Assembly (NCBI RefSeq): GCF_001573155.1
Contig: NZ_JRWG01000003.1
Span: forward strand, 186,001 to 250,000
Length of the DNA: 64,000 nt
Reading direction: 5' to 3'
DNA from: Aequorivita aquimaris
GTDB lineage: Bacteria; Bacteroidota; Bacteroidia; Flavobacteriales; Flavobacteriaceae
The notes beneath the pieces are model-generated. The model worked only from the letters and a program-made list of their open reading frames with translations. It did not search any database and was not told where the DNA came from. The position numbers were made by a program, and so were the translations under genes. Within the stretch, counting starts at the first letter, position 1. Each line of letters starts with the position of its first letter. Below are positions 52,337 through 59,796 of this stretch, piece after piece.

Positions 52337-53545
52337 ATGAGGTTACGATTCTTATGTACCACATTCATTTCATTAATGCTTTTGCAAATAAGTTGCACAG
52401 AGCCTTATGAAATTGAAACTGTAGATTTTGAAAGTGTTTTGGTAGTGGAAAGCACCATTACCAATGAAGTAAAACCACAAGTTGTAAAACTAAGTAAAAC
52501 TTCAAGGCTCGAAGATCCGGAAATTTTAATTGTGAACAACGCCACAGTTACTGTATCAGCAAGCAATGGCGATAATTATAGTTTTTATTGGGATAGTGAG
52601 TCCGATAATTATTTATCTGAACAGCCGTTTAGCGCGGCCCCCAATACATCTTATATTTTAAAGATTGTCACTTCAGATGGGAAGCGTTATTCGTCAACTG
52701 CAGTTACATTGCCACCCTCAGTGGAAATAGGTGAGCTGTATGCGGAACGAATTGTAGATGCCACTGATAACAAGGATGGCGTTCAAGTTTTGGTGGACAC
52801 AGAAGATTTAACAGGGCAAGCAAAATATTATAGATATGAGTACGAAGAGACCTATAAAATTATCACTCCCAATCCTTCTCCATATATTTCAGAAATTATT
52901 AATTATAATCCTTCCACTGGAAGTTATGAAGTAGTTTTAACTCCTCGGGAGCCTGAAGAAATATGTTATTCTACTGAATTTTCATCTGGAATTAGCCAAA
53001 TTACTACAACAGAGTTAAATGAAAATAGGATTTTTCGCTTTCCAGTGCGTTATTTGTCAAAATTTGATGCTAAGCTGCAAACCCGATACAGTATTCTGGT
53101 AAAACAATATGCGCAAAGTGTAGAGGCCTATACATTTTATAAAATAATAGATGAGCTTGGTAGTATTGAAAGCCTTTTATCGCAAGGTCAGCCCGGTTAC
53201 GTTGCCGGCAATATGGTTTCTGAAGCAAATCCTCAAGAAAAAGTTTTGGGTTTCTTTGAGGCGTCATCAATGACATCAAAAAGAATTTATTTTAATTACG
53301 AGGACTTTAACTTGGAAAAACCACCCTATTTTGTGGATTGTGATTTACTATTGCTAGATTACCGCGACAATACGTCACTGGATAACGATCCGGACGAGCG
53401 CGAAATAATCTATAATTACTTAACCTACTATGATTATCAGGTAGTAAGTTTTGCCCAAAATTTTTTATACACTATCGCTAAGCCAGAATGCACCGTGTGC
53501 ACTTCTTTTTCATCAAATGTAAAACCCAGTTTTTGGGAAGATTGA
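52337..53545 (+). CDS. DUF4249 domain lipoprotein
   Basis: This 402-residue lipoprotein (MRLRFLCTTFISLMLLQISC, lipobox Cys 20) matches DUF4249, a Bacteroidota family found beside TonB-dependent receptors and thought to work with them. The N-terminal half is beta-rich: VVESTITNEVKPQVVKLSKT and VTVSASNGDNYSFYWD; the later part has conserved aromatic and Asp residues (IYFNYEDFNLEKPPYFVDCD), and the last 15 residues hold a C-x2-C motif (PECTVCTSF). It starts 5 bp after the receptor stop. It may be a surface-exposed ligand-capture or receptor-assembly partner; that is inference. Confidence 0.88.
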   Translation: MRLRFLCTTFISLMLLQISCTEPYEIETVDFESVLVVESTITNEVKPQVVKLSKTSRLEDPEILIVNNATVTVSASNGDNYSFYWDSESDNYLSEQPFSAAPNTSYILKIVTSDGKRYSSTAVTLPPSVEIGELYAERIVDATDNKDGVQVLVDTEDLTGQAKYYRYEYEETYKIITPNPSPYISEIINYNPSTGSYEVVLTPREPEEICYSTEFSSGISQITTTELNENRIFRFPVRYLSKFDAKLQTRYSILVKQYAQSVEAYTFYKIIDELGSIESLLSQGQPGYVAGNMVSEANPQEKVLGFFEASSMTSKRIYFNYEDFNLEKPPYFVDCDLLLLDYRDNTSLDNDPDEREIIYNYLTYYDYQVVSFAQNFLYTIAKPECTVCTSFSSNVKPSFWED

Positions 53546-53547
53546 TT

Positions 53548-55281
53548 ATGGTTAAAAAATTAGTTTTTATAATTTTCGCTTTTTTAGGATTTTTTGCGAC
53601 AGCCCAAATTCCTAAAAATAATGTTACCGTTGATGTAAGTATTTTTCCCAAGGAAACTGTAGCACTATCCATTAATTCAGAAGTGTTGCTTGCTGGAGAA
53701 TTGCTTCAGTATAAAGTTTACATACTCAATACTTCAAACAGAAAAGGCCTATTAAGTAAAGTGGTTTATGTATCGCTGAGGAATCAAAAAGATTCGCTAG
53801 TCTTTAATCATAAAATAAAGGTTGAAAACGGGGTTGCAAATGGAGATTTTTTTCTGCCATCTAATTTGCAAACGGGTGTTTATAATTTGATTGGATATAC
53901 TAACTTTTCAAGGAATAACATTCAAGATGCTTTTGCAGAGAAGTCCATTTATATTATAAATACTTTCAAAAAAAATGAACTCGTCAATACAACACAGGAT
54001 ACAATTTTTATAAGTGCATTGACTGAAAACCCTGTTGAAAATTCTGGAAGTGATGGCAGTTCCGAAGTATTTGAAACTATTTTGAATAAAGAAACATTTG
54101 GTTTTCGAGAAAAAGTGGACTTAAAACTGAAAAGCAACTCCAGCATTGCAAATGGAAGTTACAGATTGTCGGTAAGAAAGGTAAACCCGGTTGAAGTTTC
54201 CGGTGAAGTTATAAAAGCCAAAACAGCTATTCCATCAGAAAACTTTTATTTGCCAGAACTGCGGGGCGAACTAATTTCAGGTGTTGTTCTCTCCAAGCTT
54301 GGTGATGTTCCTTTGGCAAATAGGGAAGTAGCGCTCACCATACCAGGAAAGGATTTTGTTTATAAAATTGCTAAAACCAATAGCGAGGGGCGTTTTTTCT
54401 TTTCGGTGGCAGAAGGTTATGGTTCAGAAAAAAGTATCGTGCAATTATATGGAGATGAAGCTACAAGGCGAGATTTTAAAATTGTTATGGATGAAAAAAA
54501 TTTTCATTTAAACCAAGACGAGCCCTATTTTTTAAAATTAGACAAACAATTAAAAGATTGGCTAGAAGAACGTAGCGTACAATTGCAAGTTGAGAATGCC
54601 TATTTTGATGTAAAGAAGGACAGTATTTTAAAAAATAAATTCAACTCTATATTTTATGATAATTTAGGAACCGTTTTTTTACTTGATGATTATACAAGGT
54701 TTCCTACCGTAAGAGAAACTTTTATAGAGGTAATTACTCTGGCAGCAATTAGAGGAACTGGAGATAATGCTAAATTTATTGTAAACAACGAGTATGATCC
54801 TAATAGAATAGCAAAGTTTAATGACATTGACCCATTGGTGCTTGTGGATGGAATTTTAATCCAGAACAATGAAGAACTCATAAATTACAATGCCCGCGAT
54901 ATTGAAAGTATACGTGTGGTCAACGAACCGTATCGATATGGATCTAAAATTTTTAGTGGAATTATAGCTGTAGAAACCAAAAACGGAAATTTTGTTCCAA
55001 ATCTATCTCACGATTATTTGAAAGAAATTGAGCTTCCGCCCCTTATTAAACAAAAAAAATATTATAGACCAGATTATAGTAATAAGGAAGTACAGGCTAG
55101 AATTCCAGATTATCGCATTCAACTTTTCTGGGAACCAAATGTTCAATTTTCCGGCGGAAGTTATTCAACAACTTTTTATACGTCGGACGTGTCGGGTACT
55201 TATGAAATATCAATAGAAGGTTTTAGTGAGGATGGTAAATATTATTTGGCTAAATATTATTTTAAAATTATAGACAAATAG
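53548..55281 (+). CDS. Exported MG2-like protein with TonB plug-like C-terminal segment
   Basis: The start is ATG 53548, which begins a signal peptide (MVKKLVFIIFAFLGFFATAQ), 2 bp after the DUF4249 stop; 577 residues. The N-terminal part resembles macroglobulin MG2-type domains (INSEVLLAGELLQYKVYIL, SLRNQKDSLVFNHKI, GDFFLPSNLQTGVYNLIGYT), followed by a carboxypeptidase-like unit (LSKLGDVPLANREVALTI). Near residues 435-490 comes a plug-like element (DPLVLVDGILIQNNEELINY; DIESIRVVNEPY; KIFSGIIAVETKNG), normally a TonB receptor domain, but no barrel follows. It may be a periplasmic or surface partner that docks with the receptor encoded upstream. No thioester motif is seen. Confidence 0.82.
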   Translation: MVKKLVFIIFAFLGFFATAQIPKNNVTVDVSIFPKETVALSINSEVLLAGELLQYKVYILNTSNRKGLLSKVVYVSLRNQKDSLVFNHKIKVENGVANGDFFLPSNLQTGVYNLIGYTNFSRNNIQDAFAEKSIYIINTFKKNELVNTTQDTIFISALTENPVENSGSDGSSEVFETILNKETFGFREKVDLKLKSNSSIANGSYRLSVRKVNPVEVSGEVIKAKTAIPSENFYLPELRGELISGVVLSKLGDVPLANREVALTIPGKDFVYKIAKTNSEGRFFFSVAEGYGSEKSIVQLYGDEATRRDFKIVMDEKNFHLNQDEPYFLKLDKQLKDWLEERSVQLQVENAYFDVKKDSILKNKFNSIFYDNLGTVFLLDDYTRFPTVRETFIEVITLAAIRGTGDNAKFIVNNEYDPNRIAKFNDIDPLVLVDGILIQNNEELINYNARDIESIRVVNEPYRYGSKIFSGIIAVETKNGNFVPNLSHDYLKEIELPPLIKQKKYYRPDYSNKEVQARIPDYRIQLFWEPNVQFSGGSYSTTFYTSDVSGTYEISIEGFSEDGKYYLAKYYFKIIDK

Positions 55282-55379
55282 CTTTTGGTTTTAAAAAAGG
55301 TGATTTCATTGTTAAAATTTGAATAAAAATGTTTTAACTTTATTCACTTTGACTAAACAACTTTCAAGCCAACCACCTT

Positions 55380-55550
55380 ATGCTTCATTGGAAAGCTATA
55401 TACATTATACTAACAATAGTCTTCGCAGTTGTGGGTTTTATCGGGATTGGTGATGGCGGGCTTGAACCTGCAAAATATATTTCTGGAATTTTTCTACTTT
55501 TGCTTTTGGCTTTTTGGGCAACCGATTTTCTGGGAAGGCGTAAAAGTTAA
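55380..55550 (+). CDS. DUF1328 (YtjA-like) small membrane protein, 56 aa
   Basis: This 56-residue two-helix inner membrane protein matches the YtjA/DUF1328 pattern: MLHWKAIYIILTIVFAVVGF, a Gly-rich turn (GIGDGG), ISGIFLLLLLAFWATDFLG and a terminal GRRKS as in the family's GRRK ending. Function is unknown; relatives are induced by envelope or osmotic stress. It lies about 100 bp past the outer membrane operon. Length equals the family norm (about 54-60). It is followed by the orphan TPP riboswitch, which has its own probable promoter; no relation between the two is evident. Confidence 0.78.
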   Translation: MLHWKAIYIILTIVFAVVGFIGIGDGGLEPAKYISGIFLLLLLAFWATDFLGRRKS

Positions 55551-55587
55551 AATATTGAAAATGAACATTTTGTGTAAATAATTTTTG

Positions 55588-55595
55588 TAACTTTA
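55588..55595 (+). promoter_or_regulatory. Putative -7 element of the TPP riboswitch RNA
   Basis: TAACTTTA (TAnnTTTG with the last base changed) with TTTG at 55569-55572 upstream (15-bp spacer). It would place the transcription start near 55602, exactly at the base of stem P1. Confidence 0.4.
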
Positions 55596-55602
55596 CAAGA
55601 CT

Positions 55603-55690
55603 ATCATATCGGGGTGCTTAAGTTTTAAAAACAGCTGAGAATATACCCGCAAAACTTCGAAACGGATAATGCCAGCAGAAGGAATATGAT
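55603..55690 (+). ncRNA. TPP riboswitch (thi-box), orphan
   Basis: The conserved parts of the thiamine pyrophosphate aptamer appear in order: P1 left ATCATAT (55603-55609), CGGGGTGC (55610-55617), the variable stem, GCTGAGA (55634-55640), TACCCG (55644-55649), CGGATAATGCCAGC (55663-55676), GAAGGAA (55678-55684) and P1 right ATATGAT (55684-55690), the exact complement of P1 left. TPP riboswitches normally sit before thiamine synthesis or transport genes. Here an intrinsic terminator starts 4 bp after the aptamer, and the next gene, prfB, runs on the opposite strand. It does not lead into any plus-strand gene for over 1.2 kb. Confidence 0.92.
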
Positions 55691-55693
55691 TTG

Positions 55694-55738
55694 CAAAGGG
55701 AACGAAGATTTGTTCAAATCTTGTTCCCTTTGTTTTTT
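55694..55738 (+). terminator. Intrinsic terminator directly after the TPP aptamer
   Basis: Arms 55694-55711 and 55715-55731 pair over 17 bp with one bulged G, and a run of six T (55733-55738) follows on the plus strand. The hairpin does not overlap the aptamer, so I see no switch between terminator and antiterminator. The T-run overlaps the prfB stop codon. Confidence 0.9.
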
Positions 55739-56844
55739 AAAGCTCATCACTTTTCTCCTTCTGCCCAGTCATCATCAAATACGCCTTTAAAAACTCGTCA
55801 ATCTCACCGTCCAGCATTGCATCTGTATTTCCGGTTTCGTGGCCTGTACGTACATCTTTTACAAGTTTGTATGGGTGTAACACATAGTTGCGTATTTGCG
55901 AGCCCCATTCTATGGCAAGTTTGTTGTCCTCAATTTCGGCACGCTGTGCCATTTGCTTACGAAGTTCAATTTCATACAATTGCGATTTGAGCATCTGCAT
56001 CGCTTTTTCGCGGTTGTCCAACTGGCTTCGTGTTTCGCTGTTGTGAATAACAATACCGGAAGGGTGGTGGGTAAGTATGGCTTTTGTTTCTACCTTGTTT
56101 ACATTCTGGCCGCCAGCACCGCTACTGCGGGCAAATTCCCAGGAAATATCGGCTGGGTTTATTTCAATTTCAATGGTATCATCAACCAATGGGTAAACAT
56201 ACACACTAGCAAAACTTGTATGTCGCTTTGCGTTGCTATCAAAAGGAGAAATACGCACCAAGCGGTGTACGCCGTTTTCGCTTTTTAGCCAGCCAAAAGC
56301 ATATTCGCCTTCAATTTCCAGCGTTACGGTCTTTACGCCCGCCACATCGCCGGCCTGAAAGTTGAGTTCCTTTACTTTAAAATTGTTTTTTTGGGCCCAC
56401 ATAAGGTACATGCGCATAAGCATTTGTGCCCAATCGCAGCTTTCGGTTCCGCCGGCGCCCGCGGTAATCTGTAGTACAGCGCTCATGTCGTCGCCTTCTT
56501 CGCCCAGCATATTGCGGAACTCCAAATCTTCAATTGCAGATTCAGCCTTTTCAAAGGCCACATCTACATTTTCAGGTTTTCCTTCGCCGTCTTTGTAAAA
56601 TTCAAGTAGAATTTCAGCTTCTTCGGTAAGTGTTTTTGCGGTTTCGTAATCGGTAACCCATTTTTTTTTGGTACGTAGCACTTTCATAAAAGCTTCTGCT
56701 TCCTGCGGATTGTTCCAAAAGTTGGGGTCAAAGGTTTTTTCTTCGTCGTTTGTAATCTCTATGCTTTTTCCGGCAATGTCAAAGATAGCGCCTTAAGGCA
56801 TCTAACCGCACCTTAAGGTCTTTGATTTGGTCTGTTGTAGTCAT
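55737..56844 (-). CDS. prfB: Peptide chain release factor 2, programmed +1 frameshift
   Basis: RF2 ends translation at UAA and UGA. Reading from ATG 56844, frame one gives 21 codons (ending LRRYL) and then the in-frame UGA of CTT-TGA-C at 56784-56778. A +1 shift continues at GAC (56780-56778) and the main frame to the stop at 55737, making 368 residues, the usual RF2 length. The stop-recognition motif SPF lies in VRISPFDSNAKRHTSF, and the catalytic GGQ in SSGAGGQNVNKVETKA. RF2 shortage slows reading of UGA and favours the shift, a known autoregulatory loop. A TATTTTTG promoter element precedes it. It is convergent with the orphan TPP riboswitch, whose terminator touches its stop codon. Confidence 0.95.
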
Positions 56845-56863
56845 TTTTGGATAAGAATTTCAG

Positions 56864-56871
56864 CAAAAATA
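56864..56871 (-). promoter_or_regulatory. Putative -7 element of prfB
   Basis: The minus strand reads TATTTTTG (TAnnTTTG), 20 bp upstream of the prfB start. Confidence 0.5.
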
Positions 56872-56954
56872 CTATTAACTTCGTGAGCTAAACGAATATT
56901 TCGGCTAATTTTATGGTTTCTTATAAAAACGTATTTCTCAAAATATTTTTACAA

Positions 56955-57584
56955 ATGAAAAAACTACTATTTTTATTTACAGTGCTTATAACTGCTGCAG
57001 GTTTTACTCAAAATGATGAAGCGTATGTGGATGCTAAGGTTGCCCAAAAAATGGCGGAACTTGAATTACAGCAAAACCCTGAGTACTTCTTTAGAAAGGA
57101 TTACTGCGATGGCAATATCCAGATGTTTAATTTGCCCGGCGGAAAGCTTTGCACTTCAAAATCTACCTATTATTCTGTGTATGTTTTTTGGAGCGAAGAT
57201 GAAGATGTTATGAAGCTTCAAAAGTTTGATAATTGTGGAAGCTTTATGCCTATAAGCATTAGTAAAAAAAGCACATTAGGAAAACTACTTAAAGATAAAA
57301 ACGCGTTAAGAGAAGGGGAGGTAAAACCCTATGAAGGAGAGAAAATTGACGAAAATGCTTTCGGAAATATGTCAGTTCAGTCTTGCCATAAGGAGTATAA
57401 GTTTGTTTTTGGAGGAAAACCCTTTGAAAAAAAATTTAAGGAATTTGACTTGACAAATGATTCAAAATATAAAAATATTAATGCCGAGCATAACAATTCA
57501 CTGGAACTTATAAAGATGGACAATATTATTTCTGAAATGATTAAAAACTTTGACGAAAATGGAAAATTCTTCCGAGAAAACTAA
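56955..57584 (+). CDS. Hypothetical exported protein (209 aa)
   Basis: I start this at ATG 56955, which begins a signal peptide (MKKLLFLFTVLITAAGFTQ); the upstream ATG at 56913 would add an unlikely N-terminus. The mature part is polar with several conserved-looking cysteines (FRKDYCDGNIQMF, GGKLCTSKSTYY, KFDNCGSFMPIS, VQSCHKEYKF), which may form disulphides outside the cytoplasm. No family is recognised. It is 9 bp upstream of the threonine aldolase gene on the same strand, so the two may be co-transcribed. Confidence 0.75.
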   Translation: MKKLLFLFTVLITAAGFTQNDEAYVDAKVAQKMAELELQQNPEYFFRKDYCDGNIQMFNLPGGKLCTSKSTYYSVYVFWSEDEDVMKLQKFDNCGSFMPISISKKSTLGKLLKDKNALREGEVKPYEGEKIDENAFGNMSVQSCHKEYKFVFGGKPFEKKFKEFDLTNDSKYKNINAEHNNSLELIKMDNIISEMIKNFDENGKFFREN

Positions 57585-57593
57585 AAGCTGATA

Positions 57594-58619
57594 ATGATAA
57601 TAGATTTAAGAAGCGATACGGTAACCAAACCCACGAAGGGAATGATGCAGGCAATTTTGGAAGCCGAAGTAGGGGATGACGTATATAAAGAAGATCCAAC
57701 CACAAATAGACTGGAAAAAAAATTGGCAGATATGTTTGGGATGGATACTGCATTATTTTTCCCAACTGGCAGTATGGCGAACCAGGCTGCCATAAAAATG
57801 CACACCCAACCGGGCGAACAGTTGATAGCAGATAAATGGGCGCACGTTTATAATTATGAAGGTGGTGGGGTTTCTTTCAATAGTGGTGTATCGTGCAAGT
57901 TGATTGACGGACACAGAGGGATGATTACAGCTGAGCAAGTGGCCGAAAACATTAATCCGCCTGATTTTTACCACAGTCCGCTCACTAGTTTGGTCTGTTT
58001 GGAAAACACGACAAATAAAGGTGGGGGTGCCTGTTATGATTTTTCAGAAATTGAAAAAATCCGCAAAGTTTGCAACGACCACAATTTAGGTTTGCATTTA
58101 GACGGCGCACGAGTTTGGAACGCTTTGGTTGCCAAAAAAGAAGATCCGAAAGACTACGGAAAAATTTTTGATACCGTCTCAGTATGTTTAAGTAAAGGGT
58201 TGGGTACGCCTATGGGGAGCGTTTTAATAGGAAAAAAAGAAATTATGCAGAAAGCAATGCGCATCCGGAAAGTTTTGGGTGGCGGCATGCGGCAGATTGG
58301 TTTTATGGCAGCGGCTGGAATCTATGCTCTGGACAATCAAATTGAGCGTTTAGCGGAAGACCATAAAAAGGCTTTTGAAATTGCAGAGGTACTGTCACAG
58401 CAACAATTTGTAAAAAAAGTAGAGCCTACTGAAACGAATATTGTGATATTTTACTTGGCTGGAGAAATATCTGAAGAGAAATTCATGAATGATCTTCTTC
58501 AAAAAAATATTAAAATTAGCGCAATGGGGCAGGGCAAGCTACGTATTGTTACCCACCTTGATTATACTAATGAAATGCACGAAACATTCCTTGAAACACT
58601 TACAGAATACCCAACTTAA
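57594..58619 (+). CDS. ltaE: Low-specificity L-threonine aldolase family
   Basis: This 341-residue PLP enzyme cleaves L-threonine or L-allo-threonine to glycine and acetaldehyde. N-terminal MIIDLRSDTVTKPTKGMMQ (residues 1-19) is the family signature; EVGDDVYKEDPTTNRLEKKL follows (about 25-44), then LFFPTGSMANQAAIKMH and the cofactor-binding HLDGARVWNALVA (about 168-180). The PLP lysine is in VCLSKGLGTPMGS, near residue 200. Strict substrate choice between L-threonine and L-allo-threonine cannot be told. Preceded by an exported unknown protein 9 bp upstream. Confidence 0.94.
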   Translation: MIIDLRSDTVTKPTKGMMQAILEAEVGDDVYKEDPTTNRLEKKLADMFGMDTALFFPTGSMANQAAIKMHTQPGEQLIADKWAHVYNYEGGGVSFNSGVSCKLIDGHRGMITAEQVAENINPPDFYHSPLTSLVCLENTTNKGGGACYDFSEIEKIRKVCNDHNLGLHLDGARVWNALVAKKEDPKDYGKIFDTVSVCLSKGLGTPMGSVLIGKKEIMQKAMRIRKVLGGGMRQIGFMAAAGIYALDNQIERLAEDHKKAFEIAEVLSQQQFVKKVEPTETNIVIFYLAGEISEEKFMNDLLQKNIKISAMGQGKLRIVTHLDYTNEMHETFLETLTEYPT

Positions 58620-58686
58620 AATTTCTTTTTTTGGATTATTGTAGGTTTCGTTAATTTTAAAGAAAATATTTAAAACTTAAAGCATT

Positions 58687-58926
58687 ATGTCAGAACAGGT
58701 TCAAATGATTCCAGGAAATTCATTAATTACAAAAACTCCCGAAGAAGGGAGGCAGCTAGCCGTTAAAATGGCGCGATTGGTAATTAAGGCAACACAACCG
58801 GATGCATCGGTTCGTGAAAAACTAAGACCTATTTATGCCCAGGACGCTGCAATGCTCATCGCTATAGGGCAGGTAGTTGCAACTGAATTTGCAACTATTG
58901 CTGCTGCGAATAATTATTGGAAATAA
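58687..58926 (+). CDS. Hypothetical protein (79 aa)
   Basis: This small protein has no signal peptide or membrane segment. It is predominantly helical (EGRQLAVKMARLVIKATQPD, DAAMLIAIGQVVATEFATIA), ending in AANNYWK. I know no family. It stands alone, 67 bp after threonine aldolase, and is convergent with the YegP gene; a loose inverted repeat serves as terminator between them. Good codon pattern and A-rich leader support a real gene, but the function is open. Confidence 0.7.
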   Translation: MSEQVQMIPGNSLITKTPEEGRQLAVKMARLVIKATQPDASVREKLRPIYAQDAAMLIAIGQVVATEFATIAAANNYWK

Positions 58927-58932
58927 TATAAA

Positions 58933-58981
58933 AGCCACAAATCCACAAAAAATTTTAAAACGATTTTTTGGATTCGTGGCT
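58933..58981. terminator. Imperfect inverted repeat between convergent genes
   Basis: Arms at 58933-58953 and 58963-58981 (GCCACAAATCCA-like and TGGATTCGTGGC) resemble the CCACGAATTCACGAAT repeats at 29665 and 43354 but are less perfect. Confidence 0.5.
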
Positions 58982-58986
58982 AAAGT

Positions 58987-59307
58987 TTACTCAACTTCTT
59001 TCACCGTAGCACCGGGTGCGTTCTTTCGGACGGATTCAATTCCGTTTTTAGCTCCACTCTCAGCGGCATACATTTGGCTGCTGCCAATAATTTGCCCATT
59101 TGTTGCTTTAATGTTGAAATGGATTTTTCCGTTTTTTGCGGTTTTCATTTCAAAACTGCTGTCTTTTCCGCAGTTTTTTTGAACAGATTCTATCCCGTTC
59201 ATTGCAGAAGCTTTTGTAGCGTACATTTGGCTGGTTAAAATAACTTGACCATTGGCTGCTTTAAGTACAAAGTGAAATTTATCACCACTTTTTTTAAGTT
59301 CAAACAT
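58987..59307 (-). CDS. YegP family protein, two DUF1508 repeats
   Basis: This 106-residue protein contains two DUF1508 units, FELKKSGDKFHFVLKAANGQ VILTSQMYATKASAM (about 2-36) and FEMKTAKNGKIHFNIKATNGQ IIGSSQMYAA (about 51-80), each followed by NGIESV. YegP relatives are small cytosolic proteins of unknown function, sometimes found in stress regulons and beside DNA repair genes. Conserved duplication supports identification. It precedes nothing on its strand; ybaB upstream is separated by about 100 bp of A+T-rich DNA with no features. Confidence 0.92.
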   Translation of the reverse strand: MFELKKSGDKFHFVLKAANGQVILTSQMYATKASAMNGIESVQKNCGKDSSFEMKTAKNGKIHFNIKATNGQIIGSSQMYAAESGAKNGIESVRKNAPGATVKEVE

Positions 59308-59409
59308 AATTAGGTGTTTAAGGTTTATTGAATATTTGAATGCTCAATATCGTGAAAAATAAGATGTTTAAAAAATTGCTGAACGCATTTATAATAAGTT
59401 TAGCATTAT

Positions 59410-59733
59410 TTATTTAAACATATCCATCCCAGGAATATTTGGCATACCTTCTTTTGCAACGGCAGCCACTTCTGTTTCGTGAACATTAGTAGCTTTTTCG
59501 ATGGCTTTATTCAAAGTAAGGATTAGGTAATCTTCCAATTGCTCTTTGTCTTCCAGCAAAGCATCGTCAATTTCAATCGTTTTGATCTGTCGGTTTGCGG
59601 TAAGGGTTATTTTTAGAAGTCCGTCGCTGCTGCTTTCATCAATCATTACGGTGTCCAAACGTTTTTTTGTAGCTTCTACTTTCTCTTGGGTTTCTTTTAG
59701 TTTGCCCATCATTCCCATTAAATCTCCAAACAT
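59410..59733 (-). CDS. Nucleoid-associated protein YbaB/EbfC
   Basis: The 107-residue DNA-binding protein of the YbaB/EbfC family forms tweezer-like dimers. The family core is seen as [20 protein letters not shown] (1-20), then [22 protein letters not shown] (34-55) and [20 protein letters not shown] (about 67-86), ending PNIPGMDMF. It helps organise the nucleoid. Unlike many bacteria, it is not next to recR or dnaX here. The start lies 25 bp below a consensus TAAATTTG -7 element. Confidence 0.93.
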   Translation of the reverse strand: MFGDLMGMMGKLKETQEKVEATKKRLDTVMIDESSSDGLLKITLTANRQIKTIEIDDALLEDKEQLEDYLILTLNKAIEKATNVHETEVAAVAKEGMPNIPGMDMFK

Positions 59734-59757
59734 ATTTTTTTGTATTTAAGTTTGATG

Positions 59758-59765
59758 CAAATTTA
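59758..59765 (-). promoter_or_regulatory. Putative -7 element of the ybaB-like gene
   Basis: The minus strand reads TAAATTTG (TAnnTTTG), 25 bp before the start codon, in the narrow divergent gap to the S9 peptidase gene. Confidence 0.5.
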
Positions 59766-59796
59766 CTAATTTGCCTAGCTATTCAAAAATAATATA

